Shown in pieces: positions 32,766 through 44,303 of a stretch of 64,000 nucleotides of DNA. The position numbers and the translations under genes were made by a program. The DNA lies in assembly GCA_020284085.1 (NCBI GenBank), contig JACEVL010000079.1, positions 124,001-188,000 of the forward strand, read 5' to 3'. Numbering within the stretch: the stretch's first letter is position 1; each line of letters opens with the position of its first letter. The notes under the pieces were generated by a model, which searched no databases, had not been told where the DNA came from, and saw only the letters and a program-made list of their open reading frames with translations. Source of the DNA: Aporrectodea caliginosa. Lineage: Eukaryota; Annelida; Clitellata; Crassiclitellata; Lumbricidae.

Positions 32766-33600
32766 GATAACCGTCTTCAGCTGAAACGGTATCTATACAT
32801 CATTGGGAAGTCCATGGAAGGCCGCTAAATAAGTAACCATAAATGAGGCAAAGGCTGGTAATCAGTGTTGAATCTTGTGGGTCGTAAGTTTAAGACCTCA
32901 ACAACACCAAGTAACGACAGACCGTAGAGAACTACACTGCGGAACTGTTCAAATGTCTTTTTACCATTACGGGATTTGAACTTCGTCCTAAATATTAAAA
33001 TTTCAGCTCCTTGACCATTATAATATCGAACAAACCCAGCAGAAGCAGTAACCGGAGTTTGGAGACATCTTAGGCTGCCATAGCAATAATTGTCGTTGAT
33101 ATTGGTTATTAAATCGTTGCCTTTACATAGACATTTAGAAGCGGCAGTAGTTCCCATTATCTAGCGACATCTTACGGCAGCAAGGTCATTGACGTCGCCC
33201 GAAACGACTAACTGAATTTATACTGGATATGAAACTGCCTCACATATTAAACGTCGGTGTGTGTGTGTTATATTGAACGTCGATCCCATCTGTACTTATT
33301 TATAACAACGGTTTACAGCGTTTTAAGGGTGTTTAATTAGAAAGATTCTTTATTCAGTGTTTAGCATCTTACGGTTTCCAGCATGACTGACGTTTCCCTT
33401 ACATTAATAATTTTTATATATAACATCGTTGGATCCAGAGTATAACCACATCTTGTGACATCGGCAAAAATTATGTTGGCCAAGAAAAAACTCGGCCTTT
33501 GGGCGGCAGATTGTTAAGTTCGCCCCTTGCGCTGTTTTGTTATGAGACCAACCATCTTCGTTATGAAGGCGTCGCTAAACGAACGTCATCAAACGTAGCC
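32766..33600. repeat. Diverged modules in plus orientation
   Basis: Plus copies near 33162 (TATCTAGCGACATCTTACGG then TTGACGTCGCC), 33355 and 33430 (GGATCCAGAGTATAACC). Part of 32820-33010 repeats sequence found near 30240-30370 (AACGGCTGGTAATCAAGTTT versus AAAGGCTGGTAATCAGTGTT). No gene seen. Confidence 0.55.
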
Positions 33601-33684
33601 ATATAAGAGCGCAATTATAGTGAAGTGGTTATGGTGATGAACTGTCGACTAAGAGATCAGGGATTGAAATTCACGTAGGCAATT

Positions 33685-33900
33685 AAAGTAAGTAAGTAAG
33701 TAAGTTAGTATATTCTTTATTAACCTATTACTAATCGCACTTTGATGCATATACATCTTTAAAAAAATGTTAAAGTATATATAGCATCGTGACAATAAAT
33801 GTCTTTCGCATCAAATAAGTTAGTTAGTAAGTAAGTCAATTATATCCCTTATTAAACCAATTGCCAACCGCACCCTGGTGTACAATCAAAATAGTCTCGA
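33685..33900 (-). repeat. Two inverted LINE 3' tails
   Basis: AAGTAAGTAAGTAAGTTAGT then ATTCTTTATTAACC at 33685, and GTTAGTTAGTAAGTAAGT then CCAATTGCCAACCGCACCCT at 33822. Both match the inverted tail attached to LINE coding near 47965. Confidence 0.65.
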
Positions 33901-34635
33901 AATTATCTAAGAAAGACAGTCTAGCTTGATCAGATCTTTTATATCACCCTAGTGATGAAAGTTGTACTCATCAAATTTGTTTCGAGATTTCTAGTTGCAT
34001 ATGACGAGACAAAGAACATGAAGCCGCCGACAGTTTTTTTTAGCCGTGACTCCCCATCAAGGTTAGAGGAAGAGTATGTTTTATCGTTTTTTCTTGTTCT
34101 TGTTTCCTTTCAACACCTCCTCCTCCTCTTCTCTCATTTCCTTCTTCTTGTTCAACGTCTTTCTCATCTTCCCATTCTTTATCTCATTCTTGTTCCTAAC
34201 ATTCTTGTTCTTAACATTCCTCTTCATACCAATCTTCTTCTTAACAGTATTCTTCCTAATAATATTCCTCCTAACATTCAACCAAACATTACTGTTCTTC
34301 TTTCACGCGTACAACGCCTTCCCTTGACCTCCTGACCTATTGGCATCCCACAATTCCATGCAAGACAACAAAAATAAAACATATTCTAAGAATAGGACTG
34401 TATGTAATTCTCGACCAACTCCATGAAACTGTACTCTCATGTCGTGCGTGCATTTCTGCGTGTGCCTTCAAACATTCTGTGATGAGATGCTACATGGATG
34501 GACATGTGTACACAATACATCTCCTTCGAGGTTGAGCTGCAGCTGCTGTGCACACGTACCAAGCTCAGCAACCGATCTAATTATAAACTACGAAGAGCAG
34601 CAGCTGTCTCTGCTGCAAGTGATGCGGGAAGCAGA
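33901..34635. other. Pyrimidine-rich spacer
   Basis: TTCTTCTTGTTC-rich from 34075 to 34290; the hydrophobic open frame there is a composition artefact. No gene seen. Confidence 0.4.
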
Positions 34636-35400
34636 AATGATGATCTACTAAGCGTTCGTTTCATCATCTGGCCTTCCCCCTCCCCACACACACCCATACG
34701 ACGTCTTCCCCAGTTTCTTTTATTCCCACCTACACTTCAGCTTTGTAGTTTAGCTCACCTTTAGTGGGAGATACATCCTCTATCTGTCTGTCTATCTATC
34801 TGTCTGTCTGTCTATCTGTCTGTCTGTCTGTCTGTCTTAGTCCTCCTTTTGTCCATCTGACCATACCATTCCAGCCCAATTACCTTTATAGTGATTGGAT
34901 TCGATTTAATTTGACTAGACTATGCATACTTACGAACACGACAAGTAAATTAGCAACATAAAATATGTCACAGCTCTACACAACAATCATAACGCATTCA
35001 CTCTCAACCTTTTTTACAGCACTGTAATAAGCGAAAAAATCACTCAATCAGCGTTGACTGTACATACTTACGAACACGACAAGTAAATATTAGCTACATG
35101 AGTGTCACGGTTCTACACAATAGTAACGCAATCGCTCCCAACCTTTTTTAGAACAATCAACAGAAATCACTTAATCAACGGCACGTCGCTTCAATTTTAT
35201 TTATTTTTCCAAAAAGACAGCAGAAAAAGGTGTTCTAATTTTTGAAAAGATGTTTTGTCTAGTATGTCACATCTTCACGATTAGCTAATCAATTGATTCA
35301 TTGATCCACTTAGATACCTTTAAAATGGTTTGACATCATCGCTCAAATATTTTCGTTAACGCAATTTATTTACTATAAAGTAAATACCAAAGATGAGGTA
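34636..35400. repeat. ~0.7-kb segmental duplication, copy 1
   Basis: Matches 36217-36880 in the same orientation. Shared landmarks: CAGCTTTGTAGTTTAGCTCA, the (TCTG)n tract, ATTACCTTTATAGTGATTGG, and ACTTAGATACCTTTAAAA. This copy has an extra internal duplication of ACTTACGAACACGACAAGTA (34929 and 35068). Confidence 0.85.
34780..34842. repeat. (TCTG)n microsatellite
   Basis: Interrupted CTGT/CTAT units inside the duplicated segment. Confidence 0.9.
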
Positions 35401-35442
35401 GGTTTGATATCATCATTCATTCATTCATTCATTCATTACGAA

Positions 35443-35520
35443 GTTTTATAATAGCACCCCTTCAAGGTTACTACTCACGAGCAACTCCCGACCCCACTAC
35501 GGCTTAAAAGGACAGTTTTG
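35443..35520 (+). repeat. Short interspersed element-like end, second copy
   Basis: TTATAATAGCACCCCTTCAA, GGTTACTACTCACGAGC and AACTCCCGACCCCACTAC align with 22003-22060. Confidence 0.5.
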
Positions 35521-35659
35521 AGGCAAATATAACAGATTCAGAGTGGATTCTGGGATGCATGCGCAACGTCAAAGCAGCATTATGTCACGGCTGAACCAAC
35601 CAATAACGAAGGTCGATTCTGCTTAGTAGCTGTGCGGGCAAAGTAACCATGAGCATTTA

Positions 35660-35970
35660 ATGCTCAGTAGAGCGGAGAGAGTATCGTGGCACTAAAGGTA
35701 GGGCAGCATAGGTCGCGTAGATAGGCAGGGGAACTAGGGAGCAAAGACCGCCAGACTAAAGCGATGATCCAATACGAGATCCGCTGCAGTAAGGGGAGCC
35801 ATGAAGCACATCCAGCATATAACCTGAGACGTGGCCGAATTTGGGGATACGTCCGCAAAGGCGTGCGGCAGAGCGCAGGACCCGGTTCAGGCACCCCAAC
35901 CGAACAGCTGGGAGGCCAGTATAGAGTGAGCAACAGTAATCAAGTCGGACTGTTATAAAATTTAACATGA
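35660..35970 (-). pseudogene. CR1-like LINE fragment
   Basis: Read on the minus strand, the frames give RLDYCCSLYTGLPAVRLGCL, RVLRSAARLCGRIPKFGHVS and, after a frameshift, LVWRSLLPSSPAYLRDL. This is the post-RT region common to CR1-group LINEs. It is broken by at least one frameshift. It sits between the two copies of the 0.7-kb duplication. Confidence 0.8.
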
Positions 35971-36059
35971 GTAAAGCAGAAAAAGGTGTCCAAATATATG
36001 TGAGAGGATGCTATGTCTAGTATGTTATATCGTCACGATTAGTAAATCATTTGATTCAC

Positions 36060-36205
36060 AGTCCATTTAGACACCTTTAGATGTATTAACAAAATAGTAT
36101 AAATACTTTATTTTAACGCTATTCAATTAGTTATCTGCAAAACATGCGCGATCGATGGTGTCATTATCAAAGACTCTGGCAGCCGCAACATGTCGTTAAA
36201 CACTG
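36060..36205 (-). repeat. Module fragment with ATTTAGACACCTTT word
   Basis: CATTTAGACACCTTTAGATG at 36063 and AACATGTCGTTAAACACTG at 36188, the same pairing seen at 25285-25430. Confidence 0.6.
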
Positions 36206-36216
36206 AAATATAAAAA

Positions 36217-36367
36217 AATGATGATCTACGCTTTCGTTTCATAATCTGGCCGTACCCATCCCCAGACACCCATACGTCTACCCCAGTTTCTTTTATTCCC
36301 ACCTTCCCTTCAGCTTTGTAGTTTAGCTCACCTTTCCTGGCAGATACATCCTCTATCTGTCTGTCTA

Positions 36368-36400
<33 letters not shown>

Positions 36401-36880
36401 TGTCTGTCTGTCTGTCAGTCTGTCTGTCTGTTGTCTGTCTGTCTGTCTTAGTCCTGCTTTTGTCCATCTGACCGAACCATTCCAGCCTAATTACCTTTAT
36501 AGTGATTGGATTAGATTTAATTTGACTATACATACTTACGAACACGATAAGTCAATTAGCAACATAAGTGTCACAGCTCTACACAATAGTAACGCAATCG
36601 CTCCAAACCTTTTTCAGGACACTGTAATAAGTGAATTCACTCAATCAAAGGCATGTCGCCTAGATTGTATTTATTTTGCACGAAGACAGCAGAAAAAGGT
36701 GTCCTAATCTTTGAAAAGATGTAATACCGTATCTAGTATGTCATATCTTCACAATTTGCTATTCAATTGATTCATTGATCCACTTAGATACCTTTATATT
36801 AAAACGGTTTTAACATCATCGTTCAAATATTTTCGTTAACGCAACTTCTTTAAAGTAAATAATGCGATGAGGTAGGTTTG
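36217..36880. repeat. ~0.7-kb segmental duplication, copy 2
   Basis: Direct copy of 34636-35400 with a longer (CTGT)n tract at 36355-36452 and without the internal duplication. Confidence 0.85.
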
Positions 36881-37029
36881 ATATCAACGGGCGAAGTAGT
36901 TCAATAAAGTCTAACACGTTTTAAAGTTAAGCTATAAATATCTTCGTAAACTTTTCCTGCGCCAGATCTCTCCTGAGATTTAGAAGAGAAAAAAAAAAAA
37001 TACAAATAAAATCTAAAGACATCAACATC

Positions 37030-37790
37030 AATAGCAGACATAAGACGTTGTTAAACTCTGCATCTACATAAGCAGTAATTAAATTTGTATGTGCATATTT
37101 ATATAGCGCATCTTCGTGAAAACTCGTCAAAGGTGATCCAGATCTTATTACATAATACCACGGTCGAACAGAATGGTCTTCAACCGCTTGTGAAATAGAC
37201 ACATTGAAAGAAGGCTCATGTCACAGATTGTATGGAAGCCAGTTCCAGAATGAAGGACCGACCACTACACAGCTTCCATGTTACATTGATGAATTTCGTG
37301 ACAGAGGAACAAATAGATCACCCTCTGCTGCACTAATTTATTGATTCATATGTATGTTGTTTACAGACATTTATTTCAAGCGTCTGCACAGACACAGACA
37401 GACCGAGACTGAGACAGAGATAGTGGCAGACATAGGGAGACAGAAAGAGAGAGACAGATATTGAGACATGGAGCAACTGCGGCAAGTGGGGCAAGAGACA
37501 GAGGAAGAGACAGAGGAAGAGACAGGCAAACAAACAGATAGACAGACATAAATGGTTTTTGGCGAGACATTCGTTCGGGAGTCTTCTAGTTCATGGAATG
37601 TCTGGGTGTGTTTCTATATCTTTTTTTCTGCTGCAAAGTCCATGAGATGTCCATGGCACGGATTCAGGCACGGATTCAGGTCGGCGGCTCATAACAACTA
37701 TCGCGTAGAAATCGACAGAAGCACTACAAGGAAAAATATGATAACGATCTGAGCTATCTTCCTTCCTTCGCTTCTTCCTTCCTTCCTTCC
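37030..37790. repeat. ~0.75-kb duplicated segment, clean copy
   Basis: Includes the dispersed repeat (37030-37290), a purine-rich GAGACAGACAG tract (37385-37545) and TTCTAGTTCATGGAATG ... ATCGACAGAAGCACTACAAG before the TTCC block. Its counterpart is 39000-40030. Confidence 0.8.
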
Positions 37791-38355
37791 TTTCTTCCTT
37801 CCTTCCTCCTTCCTTCCTTCCTTCCTTCCTCCCTTCCTTCCTTCCCACCTTCCTTCGCTTCTTCCTCGGCTTTCTTTCTTTCTTTCTTTCTTTCTTCCTT
37901 CCTTCCTTCCTTCCTTCCTTCCTTCCTTCCTTCCTTCCTTCTTCGCTTCTTCCTTCCTTTCTTTCTTCCTTCCTTCCTTCCTTCCTTCCTTCCTTCCTTC
38001 CTTCCTTCCTTCCTTCCTTCCTTCCTCCTTCCTTCCTTCCTTGCTTCTTCCTTCGCTTCTTTCTTCCTTTCTTTCTTTCTTTCTTCCTTTCTTTCTTCCT
38101 TCCTTCCTTCCTTCCTTCCTTCCCTCCTTCCTTCCTTCCTTCCTTCCTTCCTTCCTTCCTTCCTTCCTTCCTTCTCTTCCTTCCTTCCTTCCTTCCTTCC
38201 TTCCTTCCTTCCTTCCTTCCTTCCTTCCTTCACTTGCTTCCTTCCTTCCTTCTTCCTTCCTTCCTTCCTTCCTTCCTTCCTTCCTTCCTTCCTTCCTTCC
38301 TTCCTTCCTTCCTTCCTTCCTTCCTTCCTTCCTTCCTTCCTTCCTTCCTTCCTTC
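37751..38355. repeat. Long (TTCC)n microsatellite
   Basis: About 600 bp of CTTC/TTCC units with TTTC sub-blocks and occasional CGCTTC interruptions. KEGR-rich or FLPS-rich frames on the two strands are artefacts. Confidence 0.95.
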
Positions 38356-38940
38356 ATCAAAAAATTCCTTCCTTCATTCCTTTCTTCCTAATATTCTTTC
38401 TTACTTCTTCCTTCCTTCCTTCTTCCTTCCTTCCTTCCTTCCTTGAATTCCTTCCTTCCTTCCTTCCTTCCTTCCTTCCTTCCTTCCTTCCTTCCTTCCT
38501 TCCTTCCTCCATTCCTTCCTTGAAAATCCTTCCTTCCTTCCTTCTACATTCCTTCAGTTCCTTCCTTCCTTCCACATTTTCTTCCTTCCATTCCTTCCTT
38601 CCTTCCTTCCTTCCAATATGGCCTTCCTTCCATATTCTTCCTTCCTTCCTTCAACTTCAAATTCTTTCTTCCTTCCTTCCTAAATCCTTTCTTATCCTTC
38701 CTTATTTCACATGCAGATACTTCCTTCCAAACTTCCTTCCTTGAATTTCTTCCTTCCTTCCGACTTCCATTCTTCCTTCCTTCCTTACTTCCTTTTCTTC
38801 CTTCATGGCAGACTTCCTTCCCTCTTCCTTCTTTTCTTCCAGGGACTTTCTTCCTTCCTTCCTTCCTTCCTTTCTTCCTTCAACTTCCTTCCATTTTGCA
38901 AACTTTTCCTTCCTCCTTCCTTCCTTCCTTATAAACACTG
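38356..38940. repeat. Interrupted TTCC tract mixed with unique words
   Basis: TTCCTTCC units alternate with 5-20-bp non-repetitive words (for example CATATGCAGATA, CATGGCAGAC, GGGACTTTC) that appear only once. Confidence 0.85.
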
Positions 38941-38999
38941 AAACTTTCTAAACCAGAAACAGATTTACAAAAGAAAAGAAAGAAAATACAAATTAAGCC

Positions 39000-40030
39000 T
39001 AAGGACATTAACAGCAATAGCTTTCAAGACGGCGTTTCTCTTCATTGACTTCAGTTTAATTATATTTGTAGATGCACATTTATATAGCGCTTCACGTAGA
39101 AAACTCTTCAATTGCTTCCTTCCTTGATTACCTTCCTTCCTTCACGGTCGAACAGAATGGTCTTCAACCGCTTGCGAAATTCCTTCATTGAAAGGAGAAG
39201 AAGCTCATAATTATCACAGATTACATGGGAGCCATCCTTCCTTGATTCCGACCACTTCAAAGATTCCATGTTTCATTGATTCATTGATTCATATGTATGT
39301 TGTTTAAAGACATTTATTTCACGCGCGTATTCACAACGAGAAAGACAGACCGAGACAGAAACAGACAGAGATAGAAAGAGAGCCACAGAGACAGACACAC
39401 CTTCCTGGCAGACATAGGGAGACAAAAAGATACAGATATTGAAACTTGGAGCAACTGCGGCAAGAGGGGCAAGAGACAGAGGAAGAGACAGGCAAACAGA
39501 CATTCTTGGTTTTTCCTTGGTTTCTAATTTGAGATTTTTCAGCGACTCCATTGTAATGCCTCGGCCGTTGATGTCAATTCCACCTCATCGCAAAATTTAC
39601 TTTATAATTTATTAATTAACTTCAGGTATAGCTGGTTTATATTTAAGTGTTTTAACGACATTCTTCCTTCGATTCCTTCATTGGATAACAAACTGGCACA
39701 GAGAGCAAGAGGTAACGAGATCGAGTCCGTAGGCGGACATGCTTTGCAGGCTGCTGTTAGTGCCCTTCCTTGCAGGCTGTCTGTTCTGTTAGTAGTTAAG
39801 ATTTATGTCTTCTTCATTTGTGTTCTTTGAATTGTTTTCTTCCATTTGTGTTCTTCCTTCCTTCTTCTAGTTCATGGAATTCCTTCCTGCGTGTTTTATT
39901 CCTTTTTTTCTTCCTGCAAATTCTTAAGATGTTCATGGCACGGATTCATTCCGCTGCTTCAGAACTATCGCGCAGAAATCGACAGAAGCACTACAAGGGA
40001 AACATGATAACTTCCTGAGCTCCTTCCTTG
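39000..40030. repeat. Second copy of the 0.75-kb segment, invaded by TTCCTT words
   Basis: Aligns with 37030-37790, but unique stretches are replaced at many points by TTCCTT-type words. Examples: GGAATGTCTGGGTG becomes GGAATTCCTTCCTGCGTG; AATAGACACATTG becomes AATTCCTTCATTG; CAGTTCCAGAATGAAGGACC becomes CATCCTTCCTTGATTCC. About 340 bp (39515-39860), including a SINE, has no counterpart in the clean copy. Confidence 0.8.
39668..39806 (+). mobile_element. tRNA-derived SINE, overwritten copy
   Basis: Homologous to 32265-32395 (CATTGGATAACA, GAGATCGAGTCCGTAGG, GGCTGTCTGTTCTGTTAGTA). The first ten bases and GCCGTTGTATTGCAGG are changed to TTCCTT-containing words. Confidence 0.65.
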
Positions 40031-40222
40031 CTTCCTTGCTTCCTTGCTTCCTTGCTTCCTTCCTTCCTTCCTTCCTTCCTTCCTTCTTTTCCTTCCTTCC
40101 TTCCTTTCTTCCTTCCTTCCTTCCTTCCTTCCTTCCTTCCTTACTTTCTTCCTTCCTTCCTTCCTTCCATTCTTTCCTTCCTTCCTTCCCTTTCTTCCAT
40201 TCTTCCTTCCTTCCTTCCTGCA
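40018..40222. repeat. (TTCC)n microsatellite, second block
   Basis: Begins with four CTTCCTTG units, then TTCC with TTTC breaks. Confidence 0.95.
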
Positions 40223-41354
40223 TTCCTGTTATTCAGGTAGACAAAACAAAGCATGCGATAGACAAAGCATAGCAGATTGTTTGGAGTATTATCGTCTTAG
40301 GATCTGCATTCACTCAGGTGTGGGTCTTATCTCAAATCACATTGTTTACCTGGCTACCTCGATAACAAACGAAAAATATCGACGCTGCTTTTCGTTTCCC
40401 TAAAAGCGCCGAATGCACTCACAGGGCCAAAATGTTTATGCTGAATCGATAAGGAGCAACTCCGCCACTGCTCGTACTCTGGTAGTGCTGGTCCTAAGTC
40501 AGAGTGAAGGAGGAGGGCGACGCTAATCATCTTTGTTTTGACACTGTGTCGTAAAACAGCAACTAACCAACCAACCAACCTCAAGACCTGTATCTGGGAT
40601 GCAGAGAAAGCGGCGTTCCATCATCTACTTGCTGCTGCAGCCCCGCATCTTCTGTGGACGTAAATCGGATGAGATTGTTTAGATGTAGTTCAGCGTCTGT
40701 ACCAGAGCCTCTGCTCCCTCCCACCCGCATCTTCTGTTAGAGGTGGTGATGCGATTGCCCAGATAGCGTTCGCCATCTGTTGTACGTCTATAGGATTGAA
40801 TGATGGCCTACTGCAGTGGATCGCGTTTAGCTAGTCTTATCTTTGTATCTGACCGTCATACGTCCACGAACACCAAGGATTTCTTATCTATGGTAACTGT
40901 ACGCAATCACTCTGTGTTCGTTACATTGGCCGCGGTAGATGGCGGCACAATCCCAGTGGAGCTAATCAATTATGAACTGTCTTTGTGACTCTGAACTCGT
41001 CGGCATCTTGAACGGTAACTTTAGTTGCATAAAAAAATGATCTTTACGAACATTTTCACAGTCTGTGCGTTTGATTTTATGTTTGTTCAGATTTGTGCAT
41101 GTATGTTTTGTTTCTGCCTTCGGGCGTAATAAAGTAGGCCTACTGATAATAATGAACATCGAAGATCACAAGTTAGATTTATACTTTGGGCGATATATAA
41201 GTGACGTTAAAGAAGCACTGAGGAAGATGTAATTTCCGGTGTTTAACGCCATCTGATGTGAGCCAGGGCCGTTGACGCTGCCCTCCTTTGTTTTGGCTTA
41301 AGACTGACACTACCAGAGTAAGTAGATTTTTATTAATTAATCACGGTAGAAATG
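40223..41354. repeat. Spacer with two type A modules
   Basis: Inverted type A at 40460-40560 (AACTCCGCCACTGCTCGTAC then GGAGGAGGGCGACGCTAATC). Plus type A at 41238-41322 (GTGTTTAACGCCATCTGATG then GGGCCGTTGACGCTGCCC). CCGCATCTTCTGT.AGANGT lies in an imperfect ~80-bp duplication at 40645-40790. No gene seen. Confidence 0.6.
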
Positions 41355-41569
41355 GTAGAAACTAGAGCCCTGCGCCGGCCCGCCGCCGCCGCCGCCGACA
41401 TTTTTGGACGCCGCCGCCGCCGATTTTTGTGGATCGGCGCGCCGACGCCGCCGCCGCCGATAATTCCTCGGCGCGCCGCCGATGCCACGCTGAAGTGTTT
41501 AATTGTTTTGTTGCATTTTTCATGTTTTGCATGATTTCACGATAAATTGTTGCTTCAGTGGGTAATAGA

Positions 41570-41775
41570 AGTAGACACAGACAGCCAGACAGCCAGACAG
41601 AGACAGAGACAGACAGACATACAGAAACAGAGACAGAGACACAGACACAGGCAGACAGCAGACAGATGATGGGATGGATGGATAGATAGATGTATGGTTT
41701 GGTGGGATGGATGGATGGATGGATGAATGAATGGATGGATGGGTGGATTGACTGACTGACAGATAGATTGAATAG
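41570..41775. repeat. GACA and GATG microsatellites
   Basis: (CAGACA)n from 41573 and (GGAT)n from about 41665 inside the hAT element. Confidence 0.9.
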
Positions 41776-42504
41776 ACGGATAGGAATGAGAGAAGATCGA
41801 AAAGGTCCTCTGTCTTGCATCCATACTACATATATATGTAAGACAGAGGATATATATATATACGGTGATTGAATTGTCGCGGAGTTGGGAGTGTTCAACC
41901 CCCAAATTCATTTTCAACCACTCCAGTTAATTCCATGAAATTACCTGCGGGGTTAAGTTAACCCCTCAGTGCAGCTTTGAGTGAATGTGCGTACATGTAA
42001 AGAATAACTTTATTATAATCTATACAATATCGGCAATATTAAGTCACAGGTCTGGGGAGAACCGCCCTCGCACTCCTCCTGGTTGAATGCCGTCGCCCCT
42101 CACGACCAGACCCGCCCGTCATAGTGCGCTGCTATAACTGGCCACGGGCTATGCATGGGCGAGGTTTAGTTCTTTTCTTAACCCTTCGTCGGGCGTGGGG
42201 TCAAAAATGACCCCAGAGTGCATTTTCAAGTCATGGATCGATATTAAAAAGTAAAATGGCTGCTGTGATTTTTCACGAGAATTATTATACAGGTTGTCAC
42301 TACGTATTCCAGTTGAGTTTGCATACGAATTTTAGATGGAAAAAAATTTACAGAACATTTATACACATAAGGTCATGGGGTCATTTTTGACCCCAGGACA
42401 GTAATTGGTGTTTCTTTCTCATTAAACAGTCTAAAGTTGCACAAAAACCCGCAATATTATTTCCTTATTTCGTTTTATATTTACTTATCAGTGCTGCCCT
42501 CCCG

Positions 42505-43235
42505 CTTTTGCAATGCTTCCAGGCCCATTTCTCACAATTGACGACAGACTCGCTCCATATCGAGGTCGGTGCAGATTTGTACAATACAAGCCGTCAAAGT
42601 ACGGCATCAAGTTAGGAATGTGTTGCTATGCTGAAGTCAAGTACAATGCCAGCATAAAGGCTATTGCGGAAAAGAGAGCGCCGATGCAGCTCCAACCAAA
42701 GGGAGGAAACGTTGTCCGCCAGCTCATACAACCTCTTGAATGTGAAGGTCGCAACATGACCAGTTATAATTTTTTAACCTTGCTGTTCCTGGCTAGAGAT
42801 GTTCTATAGACAAAGAAAACGACTTTGGTTGGTAATATTCATACTATTCTAGTAGAGTTGCCCGAAGAATTTGTAACTCCCAGAGGATGCGATTTGTAAT
42901 CAACCCTTAGGCCTATCGGTTTCAATGAGACCTGCGACAAGTGTAAGAAAGACAGTGCTCGTCGTCTTGTCGACTATGCACACCACCAGTGGGACTTTTG
43001 GCCAGGGAAACTTCCGGAGGTTATAGACTTCTACAACTGGACAAAAGTAGGAGCCAATTGTGCTGACCAGATGATAAAAACAGTCAGCACGAAGTTCTCA
43101 ACCAGACGTTGGCCGGTAGTGCTGTTCTGCAACCAACTGGATATTGCCGCACTTTCGCTCACGTCCTCCATGAGAACTTGAAGTTTGACAAGGCTCCAGT
43201 GGGAAAGCGTCGGCTGTTCATCAAGAAATTGGGGA
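42505..43235 (+). pseudogene. piggyBac transposase, broken
   Basis: Recognisable piggyBac core: TIDDRLAPYRGRCRFVQYKP then SKYGIKLG (first catalytic-Asp block) within the open frame 42513-42809. After stops and frameshifts, KVGANCADQMIKTVSTKF then TRRWPVVLFCNQLDIAAL appears near 43045-43155. That second block corresponds to the GVDxxDQM motif, but the Asp normally found there is Asn (GANCADQM). The N-terminal half of the enzyme is absent. It cannot be functional. Confidence 0.85.
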
Positions 43236-43564
43236 AAGATCTTTGCCAAGAGCTAAAGGAACAGTGACGACCTTATGCATCTCATCTTGGGCTGATTAGA
43301 GCACCACTGAAACATGCATACGACATTCAGGAACCTCCAACAAACAAGGTTGCTGCCAAGTTTGTCCCTGACAGACAGATAGAAAAGCCACAGCTGTCTG
43401 CAAGGCATGCCATAAGAATGTGTGCCCTATCCACTGTCAGATCTCTTTTCAGACAAGTCATGTCTCTGCTGATTGATGGAATGCTTTCCTAGACTCCTAG
43501 TAGTCTACCATGTTCATTCTAGCGTCATCTCATGAGGAATACATTAGAATAAGAGCAGCATTAC

Positions 43565-44208
43565 AAGCCTATGTTTGTATGTGGCATCATGACATCATGA
43601 AGTGAGTCACGTTATGACGTCATGTCATGAGGAAGAACATGAAATAATGACATTTCAGTGAATATTATTAATACTAATGACCTTCTCGTGCAATCAGTAG
43701 TGTACGACAAGTATTACAAGCAACTGTTTCTATGTGGAATCATGACATCATGAAGTGACGTCATTACGTGACGTCACGTTATGACGTCATGTGACGATGT
43801 CATGAACAACAAATAATGACATTTCAGTGAATATTAATAATACTAATGACCTTCTCATGCAATCATTAGTGTACAAACACCTTTACTAGCCTATGTTTGT
43901 ATGTGGCAGCATAACATCATGAAGTGACGTCATCACATGACGTCACGATATATAACGTCATGCAATGAAGAAGAAGAACAAATAATGACATTTCAGTGAA
44001 TAATAATTACACTAATTACCTTCTCATGCAATCATTAGTGTACAAACACTATTACAAGCATATGTTTGTATGTGGCATCATGACATTATGAAGTGACGTC
44101 GTTGCATGACGTCACGTTATGACGTCATGTCATGAGGAAGTAAAACAACTATTGACATTTCAGTGAATATTAGTAATAATAATGACATTTTTATGCAATT
44201 TATGTGCT
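43565..44208. repeat. Four-unit minisatellite rich in TGACGTCA
   Basis: Units begin at about 43565, 43718, 43887 and 44056 (153-169 bp). Each opens with AAGC..(A/C)TGTTT.TATGTGG, then a GACGTCA-rich middle, then TAATGACATTTCAGTGAATA and a CTTCTCATGCAATCATTAGTG-like end (the last unit is degenerate there). In total eight exact TGACGTCA octamers are present. Confidence 0.9.
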
Positions 44209-44303
44209 TGTTCTATTCAAATTACATAATTATTACTTATGGGGTCAAAATTGACCCCACGCCCTTAGTTGTATAGTTTTTTTTCCGCCCGACGAAGGGT
44301 TAA

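Larger units (their letters stand above)
42182..44299 (+). mobile_element. piggyBac-type element, TTAA-flanked
   Basis: Tips CCCTTCGTCGGGCG and CGCCCGACGAAGGG are exact inverse repeats flanked by TTAA (42178-42181 and 44300-44303). The palindrome GGGGTCAAAAATGACCCC occurs near the left tip, with relatives at about 42389 and near the right tip (about 44240). The interior has a broken transposase and a four-unit CRE-rich minisatellite. It is nested inside a hAT element and so is younger. Confidence 0.95.

Noticed and set aside
34076..34327. Hydrophobic Phe/Leu-rich ORF resembling a membrane protein
   Set aside because: Arises from TTCTTC-rich sequence; no start context, homology or conserved pattern.
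37698..38575. Long KEGR-rich and FLPS-rich open frames on both strands
   Set aside because: They are translations of the (TTCC)n microsatellite and have no independent support.
41352..41534. Ala/Arg/Pro-rich ORF
   Set aside because: Product of the CGCCGCC tract at the hAT tip.
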